22,048 bases of DNA. Origin: a virus. A program made the position numbers and the translations under genes. Of the stretch, positions 6,039 to 11,527 are shown piece after piece. The first letter of the stretch is position 1, and each line of letters starts with the position of its first letter. The notes beneath the pieces were generated by a model, which saw only the letters and a list, made by a program, of their open reading frames with translations, made no database searches and had not been told where the DNA came from. The DNA is taken from positions 1-22,048 of the IMG/VR virus record IMGVR_UViG_3300001419_000064; one strand, given 5' to 3'.

Positions 6039-6718
6039 GAGCATTTGGAAGTAGCGGTGGTGGAGCGGCCGCCGTGGGCGGGGAAGGTGACCACGAAGTC
6101 GCGGTCAGCGCGGGAGCAGAGCGGGATGCCACCGCCGCAGGACGCGCACTGCGTGGGGGAGCCGTCGAACGTCGCTGGACACTGCCGAAACTTGACACCG
6201 CGGTAGGTGAAATGCGGCGGAGCGTCCTCGGGGACGACGCAGACTGTGGGGTAGCCGCGGCGGGCGAGGCGAGCGGCCTCGGTGCGCGACTCGGTGGACA
6301 GGTTGACCACGAAGCCGCGGCGCAGGGCGCTGCGGATGGCGGCGAGGTTGGCCGCGCTGCGGATGTGGTGGGTGTATGTCCAGGCAGCACCAAGGTGCGC
6401 CGTGGCATCGGCCAGGCGGCGCAGCAGGGCAGCGTGGATGCGGCCGGCTTGGTGCCATAGGTCGCCGGCTACGTCGTGCCGGAACATGCTGCCGGGACGG
6501 AGCCGGGCTACCTGAGCGATGAATTGCTCAGGCGGGACGCCGCGGGTGCCGGCGGTGACGGCATCCCAGTGCTGGCGGGTGTAGTAGCCGGCCTCGGCGT
6601 AGCAGCCGCCGTCGCCGGCGAGGGGGCATCCGGGTGCGCAGCTGGGGCGGGCCGTGGTGGACACGGCGATGGGTCCGGTCTTCGAGTTGGAAGACCGGAC
6701 GGTGAGGGCGGAGTGCAT
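6035..6718 (-). CDS. DUF7227-like cysteine-rich phage protein
   Basis: From ATG 6718 the product is 227 residues (MHSALTVRSSNSKTGPIAVS). It contains the motif VSTTARPSCAPGCPLAG then GGCYAEAGYYTRQHWDAV at about residues 18-55, the hallmark of a family of phage and metagenome proteins (I believe DUF7227) with a CxxxCP...GCYAE cluster. Two further Cys pairs near the C-terminus (FRQCPATF; QCASCGGGIPLC) suggest a metal site, zinc or iron-sulfur. The middle (RLADATAHLGAAWTYTHH; NLAAIRSALRRGFVVNLS) resembles an alternating alpha/beta barrel, so a radical-SAM-like fold is conceivable, but the spacing of a CxxxCxxC motif is not seen. The function is unknown. Confidence 0.75.
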   Translation of the reverse strand: MHSALTVRSSNSKTGPIAVSTTARPSCAPGCPLAGDGGCYAEAGYYTRQHWDAVTAGTRGVPPEQFIAQVARLRPGSMFRHDVAGDLWHQAGRIHAALLRRLADATAHLGAAWTYTHHIRSAANLAAIRSALRRGFVVNLSTESRTEAARLARRGYPTVCVVPEDAPPHFTYRGVKFRQCPATFDGSPTQCASCGGGIPLCSRADRDFVVTFPAHGGRSTTATSKCS

Positions 6719-6723
6719 GCTGG

Positions 6724-6837
6724 TTACAGCTTGTGAAGGAAAGGCGCAGAGGCGCCCAGGGAGCCGACCTCGGGGGAGGAAGGGCTCCGGGGGCGCGTCA
6801 GTTGCCGGTGCTGGTGTCGACGATGAGCATGATTCAT
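6724..6837 (-). CDS. Possible small basic peptide, 37 aa
   Basis: The frame opens at ATG 6837, overlapping the stop of the 67-aa gene by ATGA, and ends TAA five bases before the DUF7227-like start. The product is His/Arg-rich at the start (MNHAHRRHQHRQLTRPRS) and Pro/Ser-rich after. Position and coupling favour translation, but composition is poor and I see no family. It may only serve to couple the two genes. Confidence 0.35.
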   Translation of the reverse strand: MNHAHRRHQHRQLTRPRSPSSPEVGSLGASAPFLHKL

Positions 6838-7037
6838 GCTTCTGGGTCAGGGGTGAGGCCCAGGCGGGCGAGGGTTGCGCCGGTGTTGGCATAGGGGCGC
6901 TCGGTGGCCAGGGGGCCACGGAACATCCAGCTTTGGAAAGTGCCGGACCAGTAGAGGTGGGAGGGATCGACACCGACGGAGCGGAGTTGAGCGGCCGTCA
7001 CGGGAGGAACGGCGCGGTTGGTGAAGTGGGTCTTCAT
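6834..7037 (-). CDS. Hypothetical protein, 67 aa
   Basis: ATG 7037 (MKTHFTNRAVPPVTAAQLRS) overlaps the stop of the 26-codon gene upstream. The segment VDPSHLYWSGTFQSWMFRGP, with several aromatic residues, looks like a small beta domain; the end (YANTGATLARLGLTPDPEA) looks helical. No family is recognised. Confidence 0.65.
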   Translation of the reverse strand: MKTHFTNRAVPPVTAAQLRSVGVDPSHLYWSGTFQSWMFRGPLATERPYANTGATLARLGLTPDPEA

Positions 7038-7114
7038 TGGCGGTAGTTCAGAGCGAGGTCTTTGATCTGGTCGATGTAGTAGCCCTCCCACAGGATTAGG
7101 CCGTTTTTGTTCAT
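7034..7114 (-). CDS. Very small protein, 26 aa
   Basis: A 26-codon frame (MNKNGLILWEGYYIDQIKDL and on) starts at ATG 7114 overlapping the previous stop by ATGA and ends TGA overlapping the next ATG the same way. Its core EGYYIDQ is shared with EGYYLDQ in the 77-aa gene at 8243-8476, and the DNA there is also similar. It may be a minimal paralogue or fragment of that gene. The two overlaps make it likely to be translated. Confidence 0.55.
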   Translation of the reverse strand: MNKNGLILWEGYYIDQIKDLALNYRQ

Positions 7115-7269
7115 GCCATCAGGGATTGATAGAGGGTCCACAGTTCGTTGACTGCTTCGAGATCACGCTCAAGCTGCTCGTCAGTGGCAGGGTTGGCGTC
7201 ATTGATGCGTTGCTCTTGCTCGGTGAGCAAGTCGCCGAGCATCTTGATCGCGGGAAGTGAGATGTTCAT
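7111..7269 (-). CDS. Hypothetical protein, 52 aa
   Basis: ATG 7269 (MNISLPAIKMLGDLLTEQEQ) is chosen because it overlaps the upstream stop by ATGA; a longer frame upstream lacks a good start. The product is acidic and predicted to be two helices (LPAIKMLGDLLTEQEQRIND; DEQLERDLEAVNELWTLYQS), a small helical hairpin. No family is recognised. Confidence 0.65.
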   Translation of the reverse strand: MNISLPAIKMLGDLLTEQEQRINDANPATDEQLERDLEAVNELWTLYQSLMA

Positions 7270-7484
7270 TTCAGGTTGGCGATGCGGGTTGCGAGCTGAT
7301 CGATAGGGCCGTTCCATGCACGGCCTCGGTTGTCTTCCCTGAAGGCGAGTAGATACTGCTCTTTGCTCTCCTTGTCATGGGGTAGATCCGTTGCGTGCCA
7401 GTCGTTGTAGAACGACAGGGCGTTGACGATCGCCAGTTGTTCGGCCTCGGTGAGGATGGCGTGGACTTTGGTGGTGATAGGCAT
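7266..7484 (-). CDS. Hypothetical protein, 72 aa
   Basis: The protein starts MPITTKVHAILTEAEQLAIV. It shows one strand, a helix (TEAEQLAIVNALSFYNDWH), a loop with acidic residues and a final helix (GPIDQLATRIANLK). ATG 7484 lies three bases after the stop of the 95-aa gene region. No family is recognised. Confidence 0.7.
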   Translation of the reverse strand: MPITTKVHAILTEAEQLAIVNALSFYNDWHATDLPHDKESKEQYLLAFREDNRGRAWNGPIDQLATRIANLK

Positions 7485-7487
7485 GGG

Positions 7488-7775
7488 TCAGTCGGAGAGA
7501 TAAAGGGTGTAGTCGGAGGATTCACGGCAGTTGCAAGCCCACGTCCACAGGACGCGCTTACGGTTCTCTTCGTGGTCACACAAGTCAGAGCTATCCCACG
7601 CACCGAAGCCGCGCAGGTACTCGCGGAACAGCCAGGCAGGCCCGTCAAAATCAAGATGGTCCACCCAATAGTTCACGTCTTCCTCGCAGTCACCTTGATG
7701 GCTGCAATCCATGACGCACTCCTGGGGGAGTTGCCGCACAGCGGCACGGTCCATAAACCAGTCGTTTTCGTACAT
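7488..7775 (-). CDS. Conserved phage hypothetical protein (CSHQGDCEEDVNYW type)
   Basis: The 95-residue acidic protein has a cysteine/histidine pattern (C20, then DCSHQGDCEEDVNYWVD near residues 23-39) and a later LREYLRGFGAWDSSDL and LWTWACNCRES. Small phage proteins with CSH.GxC..DV.YW followed by a GAWDdL..H.EN segment are known as uncharacterised conserved proteins. The conserved Cys and His could bind a metal. Function unknown. Confidence 0.75.
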   Translation of the reverse strand: MYENDWFMDRAAVRQLPQECVMDCSHQGDCEEDVNYWVDHLDFDGPAWLFREYLRGFGAWDSSDLCDHEENRKRVLWTWACNCRESSDYTLYLSD

Positions 7776-7778
7776 GAT

Positions 7779-8048
7779 TCACATAGGAGCGAGGATTGAA
7801 TAAGCACGGATGCGGGAACGCTTTTCGGATTGCGGACGCTGCCGGATTTTTATGGGCTGGCCGATGAACTCCATCCGGCGCATGAACCACCCAAGGTCAC
7901 AGTCCTCTTCCAAATAGACGTACTCACCGCGCTCGTGGGAGGACGGTGAAAATTCAGAGCGCCAACGCGCCCCGAGGTGCTCACGCAGCACGGCAATGGG
8001 CACCTTGAGCCAGCCGTGGCTGGGGTCGGAATAGAAGTCGAAAGTCAT
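7779..8048 (-). CDS. Hypothetical protein, 89 aa
   Basis: The protein begins MTFDFYSDPSHGWLKVPIAV and contains YVYLEEDCDLGWFMRRMEF and a basic C-terminus (IRQRPQSEKRSRIRAYSI). Phage genes with the pattern SDPGHGW..V....L..LG....S..SY..g..vYLEEDCD...F are common and uncharacterised; this is a good member. The family has been seen beside other small accessory genes. ATG 8048 overlaps the previous TGA by one base. Confidence 0.75.
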   Translation of the reverse strand: MTFDFYSDPSHGWLKVPIAVLREHLGARWRSEFSPSSHERGEYVYLEEDCDLGWFMRRMEFIGQPIKIRQRPQSEKRSRIRAYSILAPM

Positions 8049-8239
8049 CAGTTCACACAGTGGTGGTTGTTGTATTTGCGGAGCATCCGCATGTAGCGGG
8101 TCTCCTCTATCTCTGCGGCAGCTCGCTTGGCTTCGAGCTTTGCGAGATAGTCCCGGTCAAAGTTCGGGACTTGCTTGTATGCCTCGACAAGATCCCTGTA
8201 ATAGCGGGCATTCTCCAGGATTGTGTCTCCAGTGTTCAT
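8048..8239 (-). CDS. Hypothetical protein, 63 aa, helical
   Basis: The protein begins MNTGDTILENARYYRDLVEA and is almost wholly helical with heptad-like charge (YLAKLEAKRAAAEIEETRYMRMLRKY), so a coiled coil is likely. It ends NNHHCVN. ATG 8239; stop TGA shares one base with the next ATG. No family is recognised. Confidence 0.7.
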   Translation of the reverse strand: MNTGDTILENARYYRDLVEAYKQVPNFDRDYLAKLEAKRAAAEIEETRYMRMLRKYNNHHCVN

Positions 8240-8242
8240 GGT

Positions 8243-8476
8243 TCAGAGACGGACTCGGAGTCCGGCGGGGAGATCACGGTTGCGGCGGGTGAGCTCCATG
8301 CCATAGGTGCTCGCTTGATCGAGGTAGTAGCCCTCGCGAGCGGGATTCCAGCCGCGCATCGCGTCAGCTGCCTTATGGCAGTCGGACACGATGTAGCGGA
8401 GGGAATAGGAGTCCAGCGTCTTGGCATGGCATTCCCAGCGATCGAAGTGCTCGGGGGTCGCGTGGTCGGTGATCAT
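8243..8476 (-). CDS. Hypothetical protein, 77 aa
   Basis: ATG 8476 (MITDHATPEHFDRWECHAKT) overlaps the upstream stop by ATGA and is preferred to the long Arg-rich upstream extension. The product carries SLRYIVSDCHKAADAMRGWNP, a pattern typical of small phage proteins (L.yii.DC..A..a....P), then EGYYLDQASTYGMEL. Part of this end is shared with the 26-aa gene at 7034-7114. Function unknown. Confidence 0.7.
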   Translation of the reverse strand: MITDHATPEHFDRWECHAKTLDSYSLRYIVSDCHKAADAMRGWNPAREGYYLDQASTYGMELTRRNRDLPAGLRVRL

Positions 8477-8709
8477 TGGCCGGCCTCGATCAAGGCGAAC
8501 AGCTCCTGCTTGACAGCGGAGACGGTGGGCCCATCGACGGTGTGGATGCCGTAGACGCCGTAGAAGCACGGTTCACCAGTGCTCAAATCCACTTCGGAAG
8601 TGATGAGCGCGATGGCCTGGGGGCGGACGCCCTCGGGGCGGGGAACATCTGTGCGCCAGATGAGTTCCAGGTATCCGTCCGCGTTAGCACGACGGGAATC
8701 AAACTGCAT
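8473..8709 (-). CDS. Hypothetical protein, 78 aa
   Basis: The protein begins MQFDSRRANADGYLELIWRT and looks like an alpha/beta unit with two strands (GYLELIWRT; QAIALITSEVDL), a Gly/Tyr-rich turn (CFYGVYGIH) and a C-terminal helix (TVSAVKQELFALIEAGQ). It is the first gene downstream of the gene-free RNA-like region. A GAGG element 10 bases before ATG 8709 can act as the ribosome binding site. Confidence 0.7.
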   Translation of the reverse strand: MQFDSRRANADGYLELIWRTDVPRPEGVRPQAIALITSEVDLSTGEPCFYGVYGIHTVDGPTVSAVKQELFALIEAGQ

Positions 8710-8736
8710 GGTGCTAAACCTCAGCTAGGTGGATAA

Positions 8737-8755
8737 GCCCGGTGAGAAGCCGGGC
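8737..8755 (-). terminator. GC hairpin at the 3' side of the putative RNA
   Basis: GCCCGG (8737-8742) and CCGGGC (8750-8755) are perfect 6-bp arms with a 7-base loop. On the minus strand the hairpin is followed by TTATCC, a short U-poor tract, and then by the next gene's leader. It could end or trim the structured RNA; the weak T-tract makes partial read-through into 8709 likely. Confidence 0.45.
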
Positions 8756-8759
8756 GATA

Positions 8760-8783
8760 GCAGCTAGGGGGACTTGAACCCCC
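8760..8783 (-). other. tRNA-like T-arm with acceptor-like strand
   Basis: On the minus strand a 5-bp stem GGGGG/CCCCC carries the 7-base loop TTCAAGT, which fits the T-loop pattern TTCRANY, and is followed directly by TAGCTGC, as an acceptor 3' strand would be. No anticodon arm at normal spacing and no CCA are present, so it is not a complete tRNA. It may be a tRNA mimic at the end of the structured RNA or a tRNA remnant. Confidence 0.5.
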
Positions 8784-9385
8784 ATACAGAAAGCCCACCC
8801 CCCAACAAGGGAGTGGGCTGACTGCGCCTTGCCGCCGAAGCGGTAGCCGCTAAGTTCTTGCCTGACTGCCAGTCAGGGCTTAAATGTTGCAGAGCCGGAT
8901 GACAATCCGGGTTGCGTTATTCCCAGGAAACCAACGGTTTACACCAAGGTCAGCGCGTTCAAGAGCTAGGTCGTTTAAGGACCGCACACTCAGAGAACCG
9001 GGGTCATTGGATGAATCACCCGTGCTGCCTTGTCAGGCCGCAATCTCCTTTCCACTTGCTCCCAGGGCGGTTAGGGCCACCGTGCTGATCCCTCAGCACC
9101 TGCTACACGCAACGTGGCTTGTCCCTCATGGTGGACAGAACTTGGGCGCTTTCCCGTAACGGTCAGGTGACCGCGTCCCTTGATTACACGAACTCCGCAG
9201 AGTCACGCTTGGGGACCATCGTCCGGCAGAACCGCAGGCATCGCCGCCCTTGGATCTTTATCAGCGCTTACGTTCCGTTGCTGGCCATCGGCCAGCCGCA
9301 AGCTTGTTTTATGGCGCGGGGCCCTGCCCCGCTCTGTGACTTAACTCATTAGCTGAGCTCCTGTAGTAATTTGACTCTTAAAGGA

Positions 9386-9415
9386 TTGCACAAGACCGGA
9401 ATCCTGTCAACCCTA
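9386..9415 (-). promoter_or_regulatory. Repeat element copy A: TAGGGTTGAC-N14-GTGCAA
   Basis: On the minus strand, TAGGGTTGAC is followed after exactly 14 bases by GTGCAA. The same arrangement recurs 117 bp upstream (copy B, 9503-9532) with GGATT also shared inside. The TTGAC could be a -35 box for the putative RNA at 8737-9362, but no good -10 is visible at 17 bp. A phage-specific promoter or a protein-binding site is equally possible. Confidence 0.45.
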
Positions 9416-9429
9416 CCGGCCGGAGCCGG

Positions 9430-9492
9430 ATCGACGCACAAAGGAGGGAGGCTGGCCTATGGCCTAGGCCTCGCAAGTCCTTTGCGTTCGAT
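9430..9492. repeat. Long imperfect inverted repeat / cruciform
   Basis: The left arm ATCGACGCACAAAGGA (9430-9445) pairs with the right arm TCCTTTGCGTTCGAT (9478-9492) with one bulge and one mismatch. The loop holds a nested palindrome GGCCTAGGCC (9461-9470) and a second GGCCTATGGCC. It separates the two TAGGGTTGAC elements. The structure could act in DNA (origin or operator) or RNA. Confidence 0.5.
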
Positions 9493-9502
9493 GCATCAAT
9501 GG

Positions 9503-9532
9503 TTGCACCTAGGGGCCAATCCGTCAACCCTA
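9503..9532 (-). promoter_or_regulatory. Repeat element copy B: TAGGGTTGAC-N14-GTGCAA
   Basis: Second copy of the element at 9386-9415, with the same 14-base spacing between TTGAC and GTGCAA although the spacer sequence differs. Conserved spacing with an unconserved middle is the pattern expected for a two-box protein or polymerase binding site. Confidence 0.45.
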
Positions 9533-9540
9533 TTCGTTGA

Positions 9541-9602
9541 GTCTCATGAGACAACGGGTGAGACGGCCGTTGTCTCATGAGACAACGGGTGAGACGGCCG
9601 TA
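9541..9602. repeat. Tandem 31-bp repeat (two copies) with nested palindromes
   Basis: Two copies of a 31-bp unit (9541-9571 and 9572-9602) differ at one base. Each starts with the 12-bp palindrome GTCTCATGAGAC. In the second copy the palindrome extends to 22 bp (9567-9588). A further GTGAGAC half-site lies in each unit. Unit length is close to three helical turns, as expected for cooperative protein binding, for example iterons or tandem operators. Confidence 0.75.
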
Positions 9603-9691
9603 GGCCGCTTGCCAGGTAGGGATGAAACGCGCATGATGTGCGCGCGTGACCCAGTATTGCATGGCCTGGCCAGCACGTCAAGCCGATCCGT

Positions 9692-9709
9692 TGAGTCTCA
9701 TGAGACTCA
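9692..9709. repeat. 18-bp palindrome, GAGTCT-CATG-AGACTC core
   Basis: TGAGTCTCATGAGACTCA is a perfect palindrome sharing its core with the tandem repeat at 9541-9602, and the flanking GTTGAGTCTCA is identical to that at 9536-9546 and 9730-9740. It is a third full site for the same putative binding protein. A variant with the same arms but a TACA centre lies at 13537-13552. Confidence 0.7.
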
Positions 9710-9729
9710 CTGCGCCGCAGGCGATCTCA

Positions 9730-9758
9730 GTTGAGTCTCACCAGGCGCAGCCTGAGAC
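9730..9758. repeat. Split inverted repeat GTCTCA-N12-TGAGAC
   Basis: GTTGAGTCTCA (9730-9740) is an exact copy of the left half of the neighbouring palindromes, and TGAGAC (9753-9758) is the matching right half 12 bases away. It looks like a fourth site with its halves pulled apart by about one helical turn. Confidence 0.5.
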
Positions 9759-9769
9759 AGGGGCGGAGC

Positions 9770-9809
9770 ATGTATATGTGGGGGAGTACCCTAGAAAAAA
9801 TGTATATGT
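9770..9809. repeat. ATGTATATGT direct repeat, exactly 30 bp apart
   Basis: The decamer ATGTATATGT occurs at 9770-9779 and 9800-9809 in the most AT-rich stretch of this zone, between the palindromes and the sigma gene stop. The spacing is close to three helical turns. It may be a DNA-unwinding stretch or paired binding sites; it also overlaps where the sigma transcript would end. Confidence 0.45.
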
Positions 9810-9826
9810 ATGTAGTTGCTACAAAC

Positions 9827-10717
9827 CTATTCGCTAAAAGCTTCTTTATTAGCTGCTAGCTGCAAACGCAACTTATTCATCGCTTTTTTGTAGACAGTAG
9901 AGATGCAGTGACGTGATATACCGAGCTCGGTGGAGAGTTCTTGTCGGCTGAGCTTGTCAAAGTGGATGCCTTGCAGCACGCGCAGCTGCTGAGGGTCGAG
10001 AGAAGCGAGGGCGTCGTTGAGGAGGTTGTCGCGCTCGGTGATGGATAGTACGAGCTCGGGGCTTTCAGAAGGTGAGGGGTCGGTTGTGCTCAGCACTTCG
10101 AGCAGCGTGGTATCAGAGAGCTGGCAGAGGGAGTCGATCGAGGCGCAGTCGGTGATTGTGCAGTGAGCGAGGGTTTCGCTGATGCGTGTTGGGGGAAGCT
10201 CGAGGAGTTCGCTCAGCTCGTGGACTGTGGGGGAGCGGCCGTGCTCGGGGATGAAGAGTCCTATGGCCCGTTTGATTTTGAAGGCTGTGTCCTGCACGTT
10301 GATCGGCAGGCGGATGGTGCGGGAGGAGTTGTAGATGGCACGACTGATGGACTGGCGGATCCACCAGTAGGCGTAGGTGCTGAAGGCGTAGCCTCGGGTG
10401 GGATCGAATAGCTCGATGCTTCGGATCAGGCCGAGGCTGCCTTCTTGGATGAGGTCGCTGAGGTCGAGTCCTCGGTGTTGATAACGCTTCGCAATCACAA
10501 CTACCAGGCGGAGATTGGTGGCGACCATGAGGTCGAGGGAGCGTCTGCCGCGGCGGGCGATGTGGGGAGGTGCGGCGTGGCGGTCGGGTTGATCGGCGCC
10601 GGGTGGGGTGTAGCGAATCCATTCCTGGATGCGGTAGGCGTGCCGCAGCTGGACCTCCAAAGAGAGGACAGGGTAGCGAGCGATGTCGTTCAAGTACTGG
10701 GTCAGAAGTTCCGACAT
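9827..10717 (-). CDS. Phage-encoded sigma-70 family factor (group 2-like)
   Basis: The 296-residue protein is a nearly complete RpoD/SigA-family sigma factor. Residues 1-35 resemble region 1.2. Residues about 62-137 hold regions 2.1-2.4, including NLRLVVVIAKRYQHRGLDL, DLIQEGSLGLIRSIELFDP and GYAFSTYAYWWIRQSISRAI, then SRTIRLPINVQ. Residues 140-215 match region 3, and 236-287 match region 4 with the recognition HTH at 257-280 (LSRQELSTELGISRHCISTV). Region 2.4 is close to cyanobacterial SigB-type factors, so acquisition from a host is likely. It should redirect host RNA polymerase to a phage gene class. This is unlike T4-type gp55, which lacks most of region 4. ATG 10717, 14 bp after the upstream stop. 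Confidence 0.93.
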   Translation of the reverse strand: MSELLTQYLNDIARYPVLSLEVQLRHAYRIQEWIRYTPPGADQPDRHAAPPHIARRGRRSLDLMVATNLRLVVVIAKRYQHRGLDLSDLIQEGSLGLIRSIELFDPTRGYAFSTYAYWWIRQSISRAIYNSSRTIRLPINVQDTAFKIKRAIGLFIPEHGRSPTVHELSELLELPPTRISETLAHCTITDCASIDSLCQLSDTTLLEVLSTTDPSPSESPELVLSITERDNLLNDALASLDPQQLRVLQGIHFDKLSRQELSTELGISRHCISTVYKKAMNKLRLQLAANKEAFSE

Positions 10718-10731
10718 AGCTCGGGGTGGCG

Positions 10732-10917
10732 TCAGAGGCGGACGTCGATGTGGATGTGATACTTGGGGTTTGTGGAGCCGAAATGTTCAATTTGAGTCAC
10801 CTCGATGTTATCGATAGCCACTTCACTTATCGAGCTGAAATCGTTAAGAGCGTTGCCTATGTGTTGCTCGAGATGCAGCACATGCTGACGCAGTTCGGGG
10901 ATGGTTAAAGAGTTCAT
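10732..10917 (-). CDS. Hypothetical protein, 61 aa
   Basis: The protein begins MNSLTIPELRQHVLHLEQHI. It has an N-terminal helix with heptad-like leucines and a C-terminal strand pair (VAIDNIEVTQIEHFG; KYHIHIDVRL). It sits between dNMP kinase (ATGA overlap) and the sigma factor. No family is recognised; a role linked to the sigma factor is possible only from position. Confidence 0.7.
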   Translation of the reverse strand: MNSLTIPELRQHVLHLEQHIGNALNDFSSISEVAIDNIEVTQIEHFGSTNPKYHIHIDVRL

Positions 10918-11525
10918 TGGGCGAGTGTTGTTTTTGTGTTGCAGAGCACAGCGTCAACTGCACTACGGAGATCGTTAACAGAGCTGTTGTTGTGGATGAC
11001 GTGGTGGAAGCCGAGGGAGTAGTCGTGGTTGGGGTCGTCGAAGGGGAGGAGGTGGTCGAGTCCGCCCTCGGAGGCGTGGTCTGTGTCGTGCTCGATGCCG
11101 GGACGGGTCACCTTCCAGAGCTGGGCGTCGAAGCGGCTGAGCAGGACGGCTTCGTTTTCGTAGCGGATGTCATCGACGACGACGTTCTCGATGCCGCCGA
11201 CGCGGAGGCGCATGTAGCGGGTGGCCCAGCAGCGGAGCCAAAGCTCGGGGTGTACGCACTGACGACCCCATTCGGTGCCAAGAGTGCGGAGGAGGTGGCG
11301 GGCGTCGACGCGACTGTCAATCTCGGGGATGGGGGCGTTTTTGTCGTTGCGGGTGAGGGCGTAAGCGTCGCCGGGGTTGTAGCCGAACTCGATGAGGAGG
11401 GTGCTGAGCATGGCTTTCAGCGGTGCGGCGAAGCTCAGGCGAGCGAAGCCGTGCTGTGCGATCAGGTGATCGGCGATTGTGGATTTGCCGCTTTGTGGCG
11501 CGGGAGAGTAAATAGCAACGAGCAT
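10914..11525 (-). CDS. Deoxynucleoside monophosphate kinase (phage gp1-like)
   Basis: The 203-residue protein has an N-terminal P-loop (APQSGKST, residues 9-16; K14 would bind phosphate), the family motif LLRTLGTEWGRQ (residues 78-89), and VVVDDIRYENEA in the middle as a Walker-B-like strand. T4 gp1-type enzymes phosphorylate dGMP, dTMP and modified dNMPs to diphosphates, raising dNTP supply along with ThyX. Length and motif order are typical. ATG 11525; the stop overlaps the 61-aa gene by ATGA. Which nucleotides it uses cannot be read from sequence. Confidence 0.88.
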   Translation of the reverse strand: MLVAIYSPAPQSGKSTIADHLIAQHGFARLSFAAPLKAMLSTLLIEFGYNPGDAYALTRNDKNAPIPEIDSRVDARHLLRTLGTEWGRQCVHPELWLRCWATRYMRLRVGGIENVVVDDIRYENEAVLLSRFDAQLWKVTRPGIEHDTDHASEGGLDHLLPFDDPNHDYSLGFHHVIHNNSSVNDLRSAVDAVLCNTKTTLAQ

Positions 11526-11527
11526 GG

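Larger units (their letters stand above)
8737..9362 (-). ncRNA. Candidate large structured non-coding RNA (about 600 nt)
   Basis: This is most of a 1.1-kb gap in an otherwise gapless operon and has no credible coding frame. Read on the minus strand it is packed with hairpins: 7-bp GCGGGGC/GCCCCGC (9315-9331), CTGGCC/GGCCAG (9281-9295), GTGCTGA-GGGA-TCAGCAC with a GNRA loop (9083-9100), CCGGAT-TGTC-ATCCGG (8894-8909), CCTGACT-GGC-AGTCAGG (8861-8877), CCGC-TTCG-GCGG (about 8832-8843), AGCCCAC/GTGGGCT (8792-8819), and a perfect tRNA-like T-arm (8767-8783). CTCAGCTA at 9357-9350 can pair with UAGCUGAG at 8727-8720 (8 bp) or, over six bases, with UAGCUG beside the T-arm, closing the whole domain. 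Large ornate phage RNAs (GOLLD, ROOL) are a known precedent of this size and setting. I cannot assign a family by eye. The strand is inferred from the operon direction and the 3' hairpin. Confidence 0.5.

Noticed and set aside
8884-9352. Two plus-strand frames (91 and 77 codons) in the gene-free zone
   Set aside because: They lie across the hairpin-rich segment, have no ribosome binding sites, run against the operon direction and show no protein-like pattern.
8760-9362. tmRNA or complete tRNA
   Set aside because: The T-arm is perfect, but I find no tag reading frame ending in an AA-stop, no conserved tmRNA 5' end, and no anticodon or D-arm at tRNA spacing. A permuted layout is excluded because a protein gene follows directly.
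9541-9602. CRISPR array
   Set aside because: Only two adjacent copies with no spacers between them; it is a tandem palindromic repeat.
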